NCBI RefSeq assembly: GCF_963169125.1
Contig: NC_084795.1
Location: 275,972,122 to 276,036,121 of the forward strand
Source of the DNA: Humulus lupulus
Lineage: Eukaryota; Streptophyta; Magnoliopsida; Rosales; Cannabaceae
Direction: 5' to 3'
Length of the DNA stretch: 64,000 nt
Below, in pieces: positions 1 through 12,810 of this stretch (positions are counted from its first letter, which is position 1; each line of letters opens with the position of its first letter). The notes beneath the pieces are model-generated. The model had not been told where the DNA came from, did no database searches, and saw only the letters and a program-made list of their open reading frames with translations. A program made the translations under genes and the position numbers.

Positions 1-400
1 ACATGTAACCAACAAGCTATCAGATACTGAGTCCATTACACCTCCGAGACTATTTGTCTATCACGAGCTCGTCATCTTATTTCACCTATGCTCATAACAA
101 GTAACCATTGACGAAGTCTTCACATTCGAGCTTATACTTCTTGAGCTCGAACCATCTTGCGTGAGGGCAAGAGATGCATCAGAAAATATATACAAGTGTT
201 GAACCCTTGTTATTGCGAGCTTACCTCATAAGCTCGGAGCATCTTCGAGGCTACACACTCCTCGAGCTCACGAGGTAGTCATTTACAGCGAAACTGTCTG
301 TCTGAAGGATCATATAACGACTGTGCTTGTTTCGAGCTTACACCTAACGAACCTAGATTTTAGGATCGTAATTCCTCAATCTCGAAATCTGGGTGTAACA
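1..400. repeat. truncated LTR-like end
   Basis: The first 400 bases are more GC-rich than what follows and repeat the words GAGCTCG and TCGAGC many times. They stop at GGGTGTAACA, after which the sequence becomes strongly AT-rich. A CA end with TAACA is typical of an LTR right end. The left end lies outside the window, so the family and orientation are unknown. Confidence 0.4.
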
Positions 401-1698
401 AGGGTAAAAAAATGTCTATAATTTTAATAAAAACCGGTTCACTTTTAAAAAAAATATATAATAGAATGAATCACAGTTTTATAGGATATATAAATATTTA
501 TATCAATAATTTCTACATATATGATATCTAAATACAACGTTGATATAAATATATATTTACATAGTTACATGACATGTATATAAATTACAGCAATATTTAA
601 TTAAAAATTAATAATAGAATAAAATAATAATAGAAAAAGTCAAGTGTAGAGTAGTATACATGCATTAACTATTTTTAGTTTCTATTTCTAATGTATTTCA
701 CAATGTCCTTTGGTGAATTTGATGAAGAAAATGAGCTCCAATCACTTAATAAATAATAAACTAACATGCAAATTTATAAGATAAAAAAATGATATGTATG
801 ACTTTATTATTTTTAAATAAATATGATTTAACTATTTAAATTGTGTCATAAAATATCATATTTTTATTTATTTTGTTTAAGTTATGTTTGTTCTTATTTT
901 TTAATTTCGCAGTGACAACAAGATATTATATATTTAATATAATATTAATATTATACATGAATTCTAAATTTAAGTTTGTTGCTAGTTGATAGTAGAATAT
1001 ATTATATTATATATTTAATATGATATTATTCTAATATGTGAAGTTTAAGCTTAAGTTTAATTAAATTTTATTTAAGTTAAACATACGGTTTTATTATTTT
1101 TAAATAATTATCATTCTAAAATATCTAAAAAATATGCTATTTTAATTTGTTTAATTATTTATTTATTTAATTTTATTTAAATTTAAATCATGTTTACAAT
1201 CTACCGTTAAATATAAGAATATTATGTTAAAGTTAAAAGGAAAAAAAATCGTTAAAACTAAGAATTTTTGTTATCTCCACACTTTTTATATATAAGAGTT
1301 ATATGGTATATTATATATATATATACTAGACTTAATTTTATTTAGAAAATATATTAATTTATGTTTATTATTTTTTTAATTATCATATAAATTTTAAATA
1401 AATACAAAATGTCATATATTATAAAATAATGAATAAACATATTAAAAAAAATTAAACCAAAATATTGTTTATAGTTTAATTTTTTTTAAATAAAAAATTG
1501 TCAAATTAAGAATCCGTTAGATACACACTTTTTGTATATAAAGATATGGTGCATTCTAGTTTTAAAATTAAATAATTTTTTTTTCCAAATTTTCTTCTAG
1601 AAATAATACTAATGAATTTCATTGTAATAATATATTAAGAAAAATCTAATTTAAAACTATGAATTTAAAAAGTTTATTTGATCAAAAAGTTACATGTA
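401..1698. other. AT-rich intergenic DNA left of the plastid insert
   Basis: No coding signal is visible. The stretch holds one arm of a long inverted repeat (697-1295). Its last 100 bases (about 1601-1698) match the flank of the kinase C unit at about 56899-56994. A shorter echo of the repeat-arm end, CACACTTTTTGTATATAAAG, lies near 1526-1545. Confidence 0.6.
697..1295 (+). repeat. left arm of a diverged AT-rich inverted repeat
   Basis: Read forward, this segment aligns by eye with the reverse complement of 18768-19298. Shared blocks include TCCTTTGGTGAATT, CAAATTTATAAGATAAAAAA, TTTATTATTTTTAAATAA and TTAATTTGTTTAATT, in the same order with small gaps. No protein is encoded. It may be two copies of one unclassified transposon in opposite orientation. 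Confidence 0.6.
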
Positions 1699-1790
1699 CA
1701 TGATCGAACTACCAAAATAGAATGGGATAAAAATTAGAGAACTAAATGCTTCACCTTGTAGTGAAAAGTGAGTTAATAGTTTTTGTGAAT

Positions 1791-2014
<224 letters not shown>

Positions 2015-2028
2015 AAATCCTATTTTCT
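2015..2028 (+). repeat. LINE-1 target-site duplication, left copy
   Basis: AAATCCTATTTTCT occurs here just before the LINE and again at 14074-14087 right after its poly(A) tail. Both copies belong to the plastid psbH-psbN spacer, so they mark the LINE insertion point inside the plastid insert. Confidence 0.93.
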
Positions 2029-2067
2029 AAAAGTTCAGAAGGCGTGAGAGCTGCTTTCCCTCTCTCC

Positions 2068-3420
2068 ATGGCGAGGAAGAAGAAGGCAATTCAGAAGCCT
2101 GTTACTCCATCATCGAAGAGTGGATTGGATTCATCTTCAGGGAAGGACGTGCGTGGTGAAGAAGTGATTACTAAGAGTCTGAATGTTGAGCACACGGGTG
2201 AAGAATTCTTTGCAGATTCTGTGGCTGATTTTACTGAGACTGTCGAAGAAGATGGGTTTGTATCTGCTAATGCTGGTAACGGTACTGAGGGTTTCAACCT
2301 GGATGAACCTGATAAGGTGAATTCAGGAGATGATCTTTCGTTTCAAGATCGGGCTAAGGACAAATGGTCCCAATTTCGGGACAATTTTTCGCAGCATAAT
2401 GGTGTGAAATTAACCTATGAGGAACCTTTGTTCAGGGATGGGTTACCGATAGCTCAATTGGACCTGGAGGAATTTGAAGAGCAGGCATCGTTTTGGAATA
2501 CTGCTATAGTCTGCATTGTTCTAGGGGCTAATCCCCCGATTGCTGTTTTTGAAGGTTTCCTTCAAAGAATATGGGGAAAACTTGGCATAGAAAGGGTGGC
2601 TAGGATGAATGCTGGGTTCACGATTGTTAAGTTTAGGGATATCTCGACTAGGGACCTGGTCCTTGAATCGGGAGTAATTCATTTTGACAGGAAGCCAGTT
2701 ATTCTTAGGCCTTGGTCGACAGATATTGACACATTCCGTTTAGTGAAATCGGTCCCAGTTTGGGTGAGATTACATGATTTGGGTCTCCAATACTGGGGTA
2801 CCAAATGTTTGAGTGCTCTTGTTAGCACCATAGGCCGTCCTATGATGATTGATAAAATCACTAAAGATCGTTCAATGGTGAAATTTGCCAGAGTACTTGT
2901 TGATGTGGAAATCTCTGACAAGCTCCCTCACAGTATTAGTTTTGTGAATGAACGTGGGCAATTGGTTGAGCAACTTATTGAATTTGAATGGTTGCCTACA
3001 AAATGCTCGGTTTGTAAAAATCTTGGACATACTACTTCTAGCTGTAGGAAGGAACAGAAAGAAGTGTGGCAACCAAAGAAGAAGCAAGGTGAAACTAGTG
3101 AGAAGGCAGAAGATAACAGGCAGGGAGAGGCTGAACCAGATTCTGCTAATTTGGTCTTGACTTCAGAAGTTCCTGAGATGGCTAATAGTTCTTTAGTTGA
3201 TGTTGGGAAGGATAATAATACATCTAAAGAAGTCCTGGACCAGGTATGGACGGCTCCTAAACGAGTTAGTGGTGTTAAGCATGTTAATGAGGTATCCCAG
3301 CCTAGCAAGGTCAATCAATTTAGTGTGTTACAAGCTGGACAACTGGAAGGTCGGCAACAGGGTAAACTCTCTAAGAAAATTTCTGATGGAAGGAATAAAT
3401 CTGCTCTGCTGGAATGTTAG
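2068..3420 (+). CDS. LINE-1 ORF1, DUF4283/CCHC nucleic-acid binding protein
   Basis: The protein has 450 residues from the ATG at 2068 (MARKKKAIQKP). An upstream in-frame GTG at 2044 is not a credible plant start. The N-terminal 100 residues are acidic and low in complexity. A DUF4283-like RNA-binding region follows, with FLQRIWGKLGIERV, FDRKPVILRPW and the WVRLHDLGLQYW segment. A CCHC zinc knuckle, CSVCKNLGHTTSSC, lies at about residues 313-326, followed by a charged tail. The family coats LINE RNA in the ribonucleoprotein. The frame is open throughout. Its last 35 nt overlap the start of ORF2 in a different frame. Confidence 0.88.
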   Translation: MARKKKAIQKPVTPSSKSGLDSSSGKDVRGEEVITKSLNVEHTGEEFFADSVADFTETVEEDGFVSANAGNGTEGFNLDEPDKVNSGDDLSFQDRAKDKWSQFRDNFSQHNGVKLTYEEPLFRDGLPIAQLDLEEFEEQASFWNTAIVCIVLGANPPIAVFEGFLQRIWGKLGIERVARMNAGFTIVKFRDISTRDLVLESGVIHFDRKPVILRPWSTDIDTFRLVKSVPVWVRLHDLGLQYWGTKCLSALVSTIGRPMMIDKITKDRSMVKFARVLVDVEISDKLPHSISFVNERGQLVEQLIEFEWLPTKCSVCKNLGHTTSSCRKEQKEVWQPKKKQGETSEKAEDNRQGEAEPDSANLVLTSEVPEMANSSLVDVGKDNNTSKEVLDQVWTAPKRVSGVKHVNEVSQPSKVNQFSVLQAGQLEGRQQGKLSKKISDGRNKSALLEC

Positions 3421-5578
3421 AGGGCTGAACCATAGGAATAAGCAGAAATCCCTTCATGATTTCTGTAGATTCAATAAAATAGGTCTGGGGGCGTTCCTTG
3501 AGACAAAACTCAGGGGCTCTAAAATAGAGGATATGATGAATACTGTGTTTAGAGATTGGGATTTTTTCTCTGTTCCGATTGTTGAAGGAAGAATTCTCCT
3601 GGTTTGGAGAAAGGATTTGTTCAAAATTACTATTATTGATATGGAAGACCAATTTATTCACTGTACTGTGAAGATCATGGGTGTTTTGTACCCTTTTTGC
3701 TTGACAGTAATATATGGTAGGAATCATTTAGAGGAAAGGAAAAGGCTGTGGCATGCTTTAGATTCTCTGAGTTTGCCAGTTCAACCATGGTTAGTTGCGG
3801 GTGATTTTAATGCCGTTTTTGACTTTGATGATAGGGTAGGTGGTCGACCTATTACTGAGATAGAAAAGGAAGATGCTTGTAATTGGAGAGCTAATTGCTT
3901 GATGACAGAAATTCGTAGAATTTGTGCTCAATTCACCTGGTCCAATAAGCTGAAGGAGGGTTCTAGAATTTTTTCCAAATTGGATAGAGTCTTCAGTAAT
4001 GAATCTTGGACTGATGTTTTTCCTTACTCAGAAGCTCATTTCAACTGGGATGTAATCTCTGACCATTGTTACTGTATTATTAAACCTATTCTTGGTCAGG
4101 TTGCAAGGCTGAAACTGTTCAAATTTTTCAATATGTGGACAAAACATGAGAAGTTTAGGGAGACTGTCCTGAACAGTTGGGGTACTACTGGGGTCTGTTC
4201 TGGTCTGAAAGGAATTAGTCAGAAATTGACTAATTTAAAGTCTATTTTGGTTCAGTTTAATAAGACAACAATTGGGGATATACCAGGAAAGTTTCTTGCA
4301 GCCAAGGAAAAATACCAACAAGCTCAGTTTCTTCTTCAGCAGCAGCCTCAGTCTGAAGATCTTCATAGAGCAGAGCAAGAAGCTTGTTCTGAGTTCATTC
4401 TTTGTGCTAAAATGCATGAGAGCTTTCTCAGACAGCGGAGTAAAGTCACTTGGTTGAGATATGGAGATGACAACACTGCTTTCTTCTATGCAACTTTAAA
4501 ACAGAGGTTTGCTTCTAATCAGATTACAGCTTTTGTCAATGACCATGGGCAAATAGTTGATTGTTATGAGGATGTGATTAATCATTTTGTTAGTCATTTT
4601 GAAGGATTTCTGGGTAGTTCTAGTACAGCCTCTGCTAGGATTCAGCTGGATGTGATAAACGCTGGTAAAACTTTAAGCTTTGATCAGCAACTCAGTTTAG
4701 TTAGACCCTTTTCGAAAAAAGATGTTAAAGAGGCCATGTTTAGCATTCATTCTGTTAAGAGTCCTGGTCCGGACGGGTTTGGTTCGGGTTTTTTCAAGTA
4801 TATGTGGAAAGATTTGGGCAATGAGATAGCCATTGCTGTGTTGGGTTTCTTTGATTCTTGTAAACTGCCTAAATCCCTCAACAGATCAATCATAGCTCTT
4901 GTGCCTAAAACAGATTCTCCTTCTACTGCTATTGACTACAAACTAATAGCTTGTTGTAATACCTTATACAAATGTATCTCTAAGATGCTTTGTGTGAGGT
5001 TAGCTACTGTTCTGCCCTTTCGTACTCATCAAAATCAGGGTGCTTTTATCAAGAACAGATCGATGGCCCATAATATATTCATCCTTCAAGATATTCTCAA
5101 GGGTTATTCTAGGAAGAGCATATCGAGTAGATGTTTGGTTAAATTGGATATTAGCAAAGCTTATGATTCAGTGGATTGGTATTTCTTAGAGGATCTTCTC
5201 AATGCTTATTGTTTTCCTAGTAGATTTATAAGATGGATAATGGTCTGTTTGAAAGGAGTTTCTTACTCCTTGATTTTGAATGGAAGAATTCATGGTGCTT
5301 TTAGTGGGAAGAAAGGGCTGCGACAAGGAGACCCAATATCCCCTCTTCTCTTTGTTTTGATAATGGAGTATCTCACTCGGTTATTACTGTTAGCTTCCCA
5401 GAAAAAGGATTTCAGATTCCACCCTCTTTGTAAGCAATTGAATCTTGTTAATCTTTGCTTCGCGGATGACCTTTTGCTCTTTTGTAAAGGTTCTCATACT
5501 TCAATTAAGATTCTGATGGATGGTTTTCGTAGCTTCAGTAAAATGTCTGGTCTGGTTATGAACATGTCTAAGTCACAT
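3386..5578 (+). pseudogene. LINE-1 ORF2, 5' part: endonuclease and reverse transcriptase
   Basis: I chose the ATG at 3386 because the endonuclease motif follows at once (LLCWNVRGLNHRNKQ). The apurinic-like endonuclease shows ETKL, AGDFNAV and SDHCY. The reverse transcriptase shows SPGPDGFGSGFF, LDISKAYDSVDW, GLRQGDPISPLLF and the catalytic FADDLLLF at about 5460-5483. The expected RPI(A/S)CCN block reads KLIACCN, so its proline is replaced. The frame is open up to 5578, where the Copia-1 LTR begins. The protein nicks target DNA and copies the RNA there. This copy is broken by the insertion. Confidence 0.92.
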
Positions 5579-6684
5579 TGTAAAATCCTTTTTTGGCTAA
5601 ACTTTAATTTAGACAAAATATTTTAATTGTTTAAAGAAAAATCAGTAGCAAATCTCCTTGTTGATATTCGGTTTTATTAGCAAAATTCTCAGCTGATTTT
5701 GTAATGTGAAAAGATCTCTAAATGTAAATATATTTGTTACCTTATTTATCTCAAATAATCAATTTTTGGTAAAAATATATTGTGCAAATATCTTGAGATT
5801 ATTTTCAGGGATTATATAGGATTATGGTTATCCTGGAAATAAAGAAGGAGTCAAAAATGAACTTGGTCAAGAAAAATGACCATGTTCGTTCTGCCAGATA
5901 AAACGGATCACGTTGCTGACTCATCAGTTTCCTTTTCTGTCAACACAGAATCCATCTGGCTGGCTGTTTTCCTAAATCAAAGGAATTCGCAAATTGATTT
6001 CAAAGATTCCAGAAAATCATGGCCTTGGACGTTTTCCCTTCCTATAAATACCTTGCCAAGGCCTTTGGATTTTTTATCTCTTCCATTTTGAATATTTTTA
6101 ATCGTTATGCTATTTTGAAGAGTGTGTTTATTTGTAGAGATTAAGTTTGTTCACCTTAATCTTTGTGAGAGTGCTGAGTGTACTTGTGATATCTATCTAG
6201 TCCATTGTAAACAGATAGTGTCTATTGTGAACGTGTTCATAAGGATCTTCGGGAGAGGATTCGATCTAAGTCTCACCTCGGGAGGAAGTGAGCACTCGCT
6301 GTTCTTTGAAGGGAGTTCAAGAGAATCAGCGTTTCATCAAACCAGATTCGTAGAGAAGAGTACAACAAGATTGCGGCAATAGTTTAAGAGGGAGTCTTAC
6401 ATTGTTTAAGTCAATGCTTTTGTACACTTTGTTTCTTTACTAATTGGTTTATTCTCTGGGCGTGGCCCCAAGGAGTAGGATATCCGAAAGGGTTTCTGAA
6501 CCTTGTAAAAATTCGCTGTGTTCTCTAATTTTTGCACTGTTTAATTTTTGTGTTCAGTTCTGTCGTGACAAGTTCGGATTCTGTCCCGACAGAATCACTT
6601 TCTGTGTAAACATCTAATTACCATTCCGCATTTTAATTAATACATTGTTTAATTAATCTGGTAATTATTAAAAACGGAATGACA
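5579..6684 (+). repeat. Copia-1 5' LTR
   Basis: The LTR is about 1.1 kb, starts TGTAAAATCC and ends GGAATGACA, two bases before the PBS. These ends match the Copia-2 LTR read on its own strand. A TATA box (CCTATAAATACC, about 6041-6052) gives the likely transcription start, with the usual R-U5 region after it. The five bases before it, CACAT at 5574-5578, would be the target duplication, but there is no right copy to confirm this. Confidence 0.85.
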
Positions 6685-6686
6685 AT

Positions 6687-6700
6687 TGGTATCAGAGCGG
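6687..6700 (+). other. Copia-1 primer-binding site
   Basis: TGGTATCAGAGCGG lies two bases after the 5' LTR. It is complementary to the 3' end of initiator tRNA-Met, the usual primer for minus-strand synthesis in plant Copia elements. Confidence 0.92.
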
Positions 6701-6756
6701 GTCACTAAATTCTTAGTGCGATCTTGTATTTTTCCGTTTGTTTTGTGCTTTGTGAA

Positions 6757-9700
6757 ATGTCTTTCTTTGCAGAAGGTGGATCTATAACTCGTCCTCCTTT
6801 GTTGAATGATTCCAACTATCCTTATTGGAAGGTCAGGATGAGAGCCTTTATTAAATCACAAGAAGAAAAGGCATGGAGATCAATCTTAACAGGTTGGACA
6901 CCCCCGTCTGAATCTGATGATATCACAAAGGTAAAATCTGAAATTAACTGGACTGATGCTGAAGATAAATTATCCAGTTATAACAACAAAGATTTGCATG
7001 CTATCTTTAATGGGGTTGGTGAAGGTTACATAAAATTAATATCTTCGTGTGAATCTGCGAAAGAAGCTTGGGAAATCCTTCAAACTCAATTTGAAGGAAC
7101 TGCTGATGTAAAACGTTCTAGGCTTGTTATGTTAACTACTAGATTTGAAAATCTTAGAATGACAGAGACTGAGTCTCTCACAGAATTCTATGAAAAATTG
7201 TCTGATATAGCTAATGAATATTTTGCTTTGGGAGAAAAATTGGAAAATAATGTGTTAGTTCGAAAAATTGTTAGAGTGCTTCCTGACAGGTTTCAAACAA
7301 AGCTCACAGCAATTGAAGAAGCCAAAGATCTCAACACAATGAAAGTAGAGGAATTGATGGGTTCATTGCGAACGTTTGAACTCAATCAACAAATTCGCCA
7401 AAAGGAAAATCCAAGTGCTCCCAAAGAAAAATCAGTTGCTCTCAACTCTTCAAAAATAAAAGATTCTGAAGAAAATGATGGTGAAGAAGAAATGGCTTTG
7501 TTGACCAAAAATTTTCAAAAATACATGAAAAAGATTGGTAACAAAAAATCCTCGTTCAAATCTTCCAAAGGTAATCAATATTCTAGACCTTTTGACAATA
7601 ACAATAAAAGAGGCGTGCAATGCAGGGAATGTGAAGGATTTGGTCACATTCAATCTGAATGTGCTAACACACTGAAGAAAAACAAAAAGGTAATGGCAGC
7701 TACTTGGAGTGATCAGGACTTTGAAAGTAGTGATGAGGAAGATAACGTGAATTTTGCCTTAACCTCTGTTGTTTCTGCATTAACACTAAATTTGCAGGAT
7801 AATAAAAGGGTTGTTTGTCTAAACAATGCTGTTCAGGAAGATAATTCTGATTGTGAATCTAGTGAGTCTGATCTAGACGAGGATTCTCTGAAAGAATCAT
7901 ACAAAGATATGTATGATCAATGGTTAAGGGTTTGTTCTGATAATCGCTTAATGGCAAGCAATAATAAATTCTTACAGGAAAAGAATGATGATCTTGTAAA
8001 CACTGTGAAGAATCTTAAAGAAAATATTATTGCAAAAGATTGTGAAATTAAGCGATTGGCAAATGAAATTAATCTCATGATTAAAGGTGTTAAAATGCTC
8101 AATCCAAATTCCAGGATTTTGGATGATGTCATTGATGCAGGCCAAAATGCTGGTAATTTTTCTGGATTGGGATCTGATGGTTTTAAATCAAAAGGAAAAA
8201 CCATTTTTGTGAAATTAGGAATTCAATCTGTTGCATCCTCTAACCTTTCTGCAGGTACATCTCACACATTTGATTTGACAAAAAGCAAATCTGTTTCTAC
8301 ATCTGTTAAACAGATCAATCGGTTCATTCCAATATGTCATTTCTGTGGAGTGAAAGGACACATCCGGCCCAGATGTTTTACTATGATGAATGTTTTCAAA
8401 AACAATTATTTAAATCATTATAGTAAAACAAAACATGTTGTGAGAAAACCTTCAAAATATGTTTGGGTTGAAAAAGCAAGAAAAACTTGTCTTGCTGCTT
8501 TTACTTGTCATAAATCTCGTGCTTCTAATTCTTGGTATTTTGATAGTGGATGCTCTAGACATATGACAGGTGATGCAAATATACTCACCAATTTCAAATC
8601 TTTGAAATGTGGTGGAGTAACATTTGGTGATGGTATGTCAGGTAATATTCTTGGAAAAGGTACTCTGAGTCTTGATGGTTTACCAAAATTGAAAAATGTT
8701 TTACTTGTTGAAGGACTTAAGGCTAATTTAATTAGTATAAGTCAGATTTGTGATCAAGGCTTCACAGTGAAATTTTCTCGTGATGATTGCATTGTTGTTG
8801 ATCAAAATGGCGTGAGTATATTGAAAGGATATAGATCCATTGATAATTGCTATACTCTTTCGCCATCTCTCACATGTCACTCGGCCATAAGTAATACCAC
8901 TGATTTATGGCACGAGAAACTGGGTCATATAAATTTCAAAAATTTGAAAAAAATTGCAAGTGCAGGATTAGTTTGTGGTTTACCCAAGTTGGGTAGAGAA
9001 TCTGCAGGTAAGTGTGAACCATGTCAGTTGGGGAAACAATTAAAAAACTCCCACACAACTGTCACGGGAATCAATACTTCAAAAGTTCTTGAACTTTTGC
9101 ACATGGATCTTATGGGTCCCATTCAAGTTGAAAGTATCAATGGAAAAAGGTATATCTTTGTGTGTGTTGATTTTTCTCGTTTTACTTGGGTTGACTTCTT
9201 AAGGGAAAAATCAGACACGTTTGATGCCTTCAAAAATCTGTGCATTAAATTGAGAGTTGAAAAAGATTGCAATATAGGCAAGATTGTGAGAATTAGAAGT
9301 GATCATGGTAAAGAATTTGAGAATACTGTTTATGATGATTTTTGTAAATCTCTAGGAATCTCTCATGAGTTCTCATCTCCCAAGACTCCAGAACAAAATG
9401 GGGTTGTTGAGAGAAAAAATAGAACCTTGCAGGAGATGGCTAGAGTAATGCTAAACAGTAAAAAACTCTCCAAACGATTGTGGGCAGAAGCAATATTCAC
9501 TGCTTGCTACACAATCAATCGAGTTTTTCTTAGGCCAGGTACTTTCAAAACTCCCTACGAAATTTGGAAAGGTAAAAAGCCCAATGTAAGTTATTTTCAT
9601 GTTTTTGGATGCATATGCTATATCCTCAGAGATCGTGAGAATATTGGAAAATTTGATTCAAAAAGTGATATAGGAGTGTTTCTTGGATATTCTATGAATA

Positions 9701-11628
9701 GTAGAGCTTATTGTGTCTTTAACATGAGAACTCAAGCTGTAATGGAATCATCCAACGTTGTTTTTGATGATTTAAAAGATTTTTCTGAATATTCCAGTGA
9801 AGAAGAAATTGATAGGTTTATTGCAGAAAGCTCTCAGACAGAATCTCCCACGGCGAAAAAAGATGATGTTGTGCCCTCTCATACCGAATCTGTTACAACA
9901 GAAGCTGAATCTGTTCTAACATCGTCCGATCGATCAACAAAGGAAAGGCCAGAAATCATCACAGATTCAATACAAAGAGAACCCTCTGCCAGAATAAAAA
10001 AGAATCATCCTTCAGATCTCATTCTTGGTGATATAGAAGAAAGCATGGTAACAAGAAAAAGGTATGTGAATTTGGTTCAATTCGTTTGCTTTACATCCAG
10101 CTTTGAACGAAAAAATGTGAAAGAAGCCCTGAATGATGAGTCATGGATAAAAGCAATGCAAGAAGAATTGGAACAATTCACAAGAAATGAGGTATGGACT
10201 CTTGTTCCTAGACCAAATCATACAAATGTTATTGGCACCAAATGGATTTTCAAAAACAAAACTGATGAATTTGGTACAATAATAAGAAATAAAGCTAGGT
10301 TAGTTGCTCAGGGGTATACTCAAATTGAAGGAGTTGATTTTGATGAAACTTTTGCCCCTGTCGCAAGACTTGAGTCAATACGATTGCTATTGGCTGTTGC
10401 CTGTGTTGTTGGATTCAAACTTTTTCAAATGGATGTTAAATCTGCTTTTTTAAATGGAAATTTGAATGAGGAAGCATTTGTTGAACAACCAAAAGGATTT
10501 GAAGATCCACATAATCCTAATCACGTTTTTCAACTTAAAAAAGCTCTCTATGGTCTGAAGCAGGCTCCTAGAGCTTGGTATGAAAGATTGACTCAATTCC
10601 TTGTTTCAAATGGGTATAAAAGAGGAGGAGTAGATAAAACTCTTTTCATCAAAAATGTTGATTCTGATATTGTCATTGCTCAAATCTATGTTGATGATAT
10701 TGTTTTTGGCTCTACTTCTAACACTTTAGTGCAGGAATTTGTCAAACAAATGACGAATGAGTTTGAAATGAGTATGGTAGGTGAGTTAACCTATTTTCTA
10801 GGTTTGCAAGTCAAACAGTCAGAAGATGGAACTTTCATCTCTCAAAGTAAGTATGCAAAAAATCTGGTCAAGAAATTTGGGATGGAATCTGCCAAACACG
10901 CCAAAACACCAATGGGAACCACAGTCAAATTAACAAAGGATGAAAATGGTGTTAAGGTTGATCCAACCTTGTACCGAAGCATGATTGGAAGTCTTCTGTA
11001 TCTCACAGCCAGTCGTCCTGATATAAGCTACAGTGTGGGGGTATGTGCTCGATATCAAGGAGATCCTATGGAATCACATGTGACAGCTGTAAAGCGAATC
11101 ATCCGTTATGTAAATGGCACTCAGGAATATGGAATTTGGTACTCAAAGGAAACAAACTCTAATCTTGTTTGCTTTAGTGATGCTGATTGGGCAGGCAATG
11201 CAGATGATCGAAAAAGTACAAGTGGGGGATGCTTTTATCTGGGAAACAATCTGGTTTCTTGGCATAGCAAGAAACAAAATTCTATCTCACTGTCTACTGC
11301 TGAGGCCGAGTACATTGCTGCAGGAAGCTGCTGTACGCAATTATTATGGATGAAACAAATGATGACAGATTATGGGTTTGATCTTAAAACTTTGACTATT
11401 TTTTTTGATAACACTAGTGCTATTAATATCTCAAAAAATCTTGTCCAACACTCTCGCACTAAACACATTGACATTCGTCATCATTTTATTAGGGAACTTG
11501 TTGAAAATAAAACTTTGATCTTAGAATATATTGAGACTGACAAACAGATTGCAGATATTTTTACAAAAGCCCTTGATACAGTCAGGTTTGATTCCCTCAG
11601 GAAGTCCTTGGGGGTTTGTCCCAATTAA
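6757..11628 (+). CDS. Copia-1 gag-pol polyprotein, uninterrupted frame
   Basis: There are 1623 residues from the ATG at 6757 ([14 protein letters not shown]). An in-frame TTG at 6724 is not a start. In order: Gag with the YPYWKVRM capsid region; a first zinc knuckle [14 protein letters not shown] (about 289-302); a coiled, acidic stretch; a second knuckle [14 protein letters not shown] (about 528); aspartic protease [10 protein letters not shown] (about 597); integrase with its HHCC region and the D, D, E in [18 protein letters not shown] and GVVERKNR; reverse transcriptase with FQMDVKSAF and YVDD (about 1312); and RNase H with DADWAG (about 1477). One oddity: the integrase reads VCVDFSRF where Copia-2 has VCVDDFSRY, a one-codon loss outside the catalytic triad. 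Confidence 0.93.
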   Translation: MSFFAEGGSITRPPLLNDSNYPYWKVRMRAFIKSQEEKAWRSILTGWTPPSESDDITKVKSEINWTDAEDKLSSYNNKDLHAIFNGVGEGYIKLISSCESAKEAWEILQTQFEGTADVKRSRLVMLTTRFENLRMTETESLTEFYEKLSDIANEYFALGEKLENNVLVRKIVRVLPDRFQTKLTAIEEAKDLNTMKVEELMGSLRTFELNQQIRQKENPSAPKEKSVALNSSKIKDSEENDGEEEMALLTKNFQKYMKKIGNKKSSFKSSKGNQYSRPFDNNNKRGVQCRECEGFGHIQSECANTLKKNKKVMAATWSDQDFESSDEEDNVNFALTSVVSALTLNLQDNKRVVCLNNAVQEDNSDCESSESDLDEDSLKESYKDMYDQWLRVCSDNRLMASNNKFLQEKNDDLVNTVKNLKENIIAKDCEIKRLANEINLMIKGVKMLNPNSRILDDVIDAGQNAGNFSGLGSDGFKSKGKTIFVKLGIQSVASSNLSAGTSHTFDLTKSKSVSTSVKQINRFIPICHFCGVKGHIRPRCFTMMNVFKNNYLNHYSKTKHVVRKPSKYVWVEKARKTCLAAFTCHKSRASNSWYFDSGCSRHMTGDANILTNFKSLKCGGVTFGDGMSGNILGKGTLSLDGLPKLKNVLLVEGLKANLISISQICDQGFTVKFSRDDCIVVDQNGVSILKGYRSIDNCYTLSPSLTCHSAISNTTDLWHEKLGHINFKNLKKIASAGLVCGLPKLGRESAGKCEPCQLGKQLKNSHTTVTGINTSKVLELLHMDLMGPIQVESINGKRYIFVCVDFSRFTWVDFLREKSDTFDAFKNLCIKLRVEKDCNIGKIVRIRSDHGKEFENTVYDDFCKSLGISHEFSSPKTPEQNGVVERKNRTLQEMARVMLNSKKLSKRLWAEAIFTACYTINRVFLRPGTFKTPYEIWKGKKPNVSYFHVFGCICYILRDRENIGKFDSKSDIGVFLGYSMNSRAYCVFNMRTQAVMESSNVVFDDLKDFSEYSSEEEIDRFIAESSQTESPTAKKDDVVPSHTESVTTEAESVLTSSDRSTKERPEIITDSIQREPSARIKKNHPSDLILGDIEESMVTRKRYVNLVQFVCFTSSFERKNVKEALNDESWIKAMQEELEQFTRNEVWTLVPRPNHTNVIGTKWIFKNKTDEFGTIIRNKARLVAQGYTQIEGVDFDETFAPVARLESIRLLLAVACVVGFKLFQMDVKSAFLNGNLNEEAFVEQPKGFEDPHNPNHVFQLKKALYGLKQAPRAWYERLTQFLVSNGYKRGGVDKTLFIKNVDSDIVIAQIYVDDIVFGSTSNTLVQEFVKQMTNEFEMSMVGELTYFLGLQVKQSEDGTFISQSKYAKNLVKKFGMESAKHAKTPMGTTVKLTKDENGVKVDPTLYRSMIGSLLYLTASRPDISYSVGVCARYQGDPMESHVTAVKRIIRYVNGTQEYGIWYSKETNSNLVCFSDADWAGNADDRKSTSGGCFYLGNNLVSWHSKKQNSISLSTAEAEYIAAGSCCTQLLWMKQMMTDYGFDLKTLTIFFDNTSAINISKNLVQHSRTKHIDIRHHFIRELVENKTLILEYIETDKQIADIFTKALDTVRFDSLRKSLGVCPN

Positions 11629-12810
11629 TTTGTTTTGTGCTGTACCTTATCCCTGTTTTTGTAAAAGTTGCGTGATGTCTCTTTGTCCTTGCTCTTCGAA
11701 AAAGTTCCAATCATTATGTCAAAATATATTTTTACTTCAGGTTAGAAATTATAGTTAATATCATTCATGCTATTTTTCTTCAAAATAAAATTCAAAAACA
11801 AATAGTCCCTCCAATTAATATTTCTTCAAGTCAATCTGTGTTTTTTGTGTGTGAGCTTTTGTTCCTCAAAAGTATTTCAAAGCTCCATCTTAGAATAGAG
11901 CTACCTACACTGTTGTGTAAATTGCTTAAACTTTGAGTAAGTTGGAACTATGTAACTAACAATTATGTAGAAGATACTCTACCACTGTTAAAATCAAGCC
12001 TTTAGTGTAGTGTGAAAGCGTCTAATTTGGTTACTCATTGAGAAAAAGGCTAACAATTGCCACATAGGGCAATGTCCTTGAAAAAGGCTAAAAATTGCCA
12101 TACAGGGCAATGATCTCTGCTTTCACAATCACACACAAATGCTTGAGATATACTGTTGGGCAACATATGTAAGTCTCATACACACTGATTGATCTGAGTG
12201 AAATATTTTTTTGTGATTGGAATAAATGTTTTGTGATATTTTATTTTGAAAAATAAAAGCATGATTTATATTAAATATATTTTCTAAACCTTATAGTAAA
12301 GATGTGTTTTGATATAATGATTGTTTCTTTTTCCACATGCAAGGGCACGAAGACATTGGGCACTAATCAAAATGGGATATTTTCATTTTTTTGGTACATT
12401 CGGTTTGTCTTCTTAAAATAATTAAAAATAATAATATATATATATAAATAATATTTCTTTTTGAGGGAAATCAAATCTGCATGTGTCAAAAAGGGTAAGT
12501 TGTATCTTAATTATTTTTGTCCTTATCTCATATTTTTTTAAAAAAAGATCAAAAGTTTCCATTTTTGGCTTGTTTCCCAATTTGTGTCGTGCACTATTGT
12601 TGGCAGTTATTATTGAGATATTTGGTGGTACTTTCCTAAAAGTGTTTATCCTTTTTAATTGTCAAATAATGGAATTAAAGATCAAATCCCTATCTTTTTC
12701 TGTCTTTATATTCGGATTTCCTTGGGCCCATTTCTTCAACTGTCTCCTTTCTTCTCCTTTTTGGTTCTGTGTATTTTCCTTGGTAGTTTTTCTCTCATTC
12801 TCGTGCAACA
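11629..12810 (+). other. Copia-1 spacer between pol and ORF3, with a short direct repeat
   Basis: This is about 1.2 kb without a credible gene. Two imperfect copies of a block of about 40 bp, GAAAAAGGCTAA-AATTGCCA-AGGGCAATG, lie at about 12041-12115. Copia-2 has a similarly placed spacer of 1.3 kb, so the layout is a property of this family. Small open frames here are not conserved. Confidence 0.6.

Noticed and set aside
1490..1560. Helitron 3' end (CTAGT after a short TATA-like block)
   Set aside because: No terminal hairpin of the right spacing and no matching 5' TC end were found.
6687..6700. tRNA gene fragment
   Set aside because: Only the 3'-terminal complement is present next to an LTR, as in a primer-binding site.
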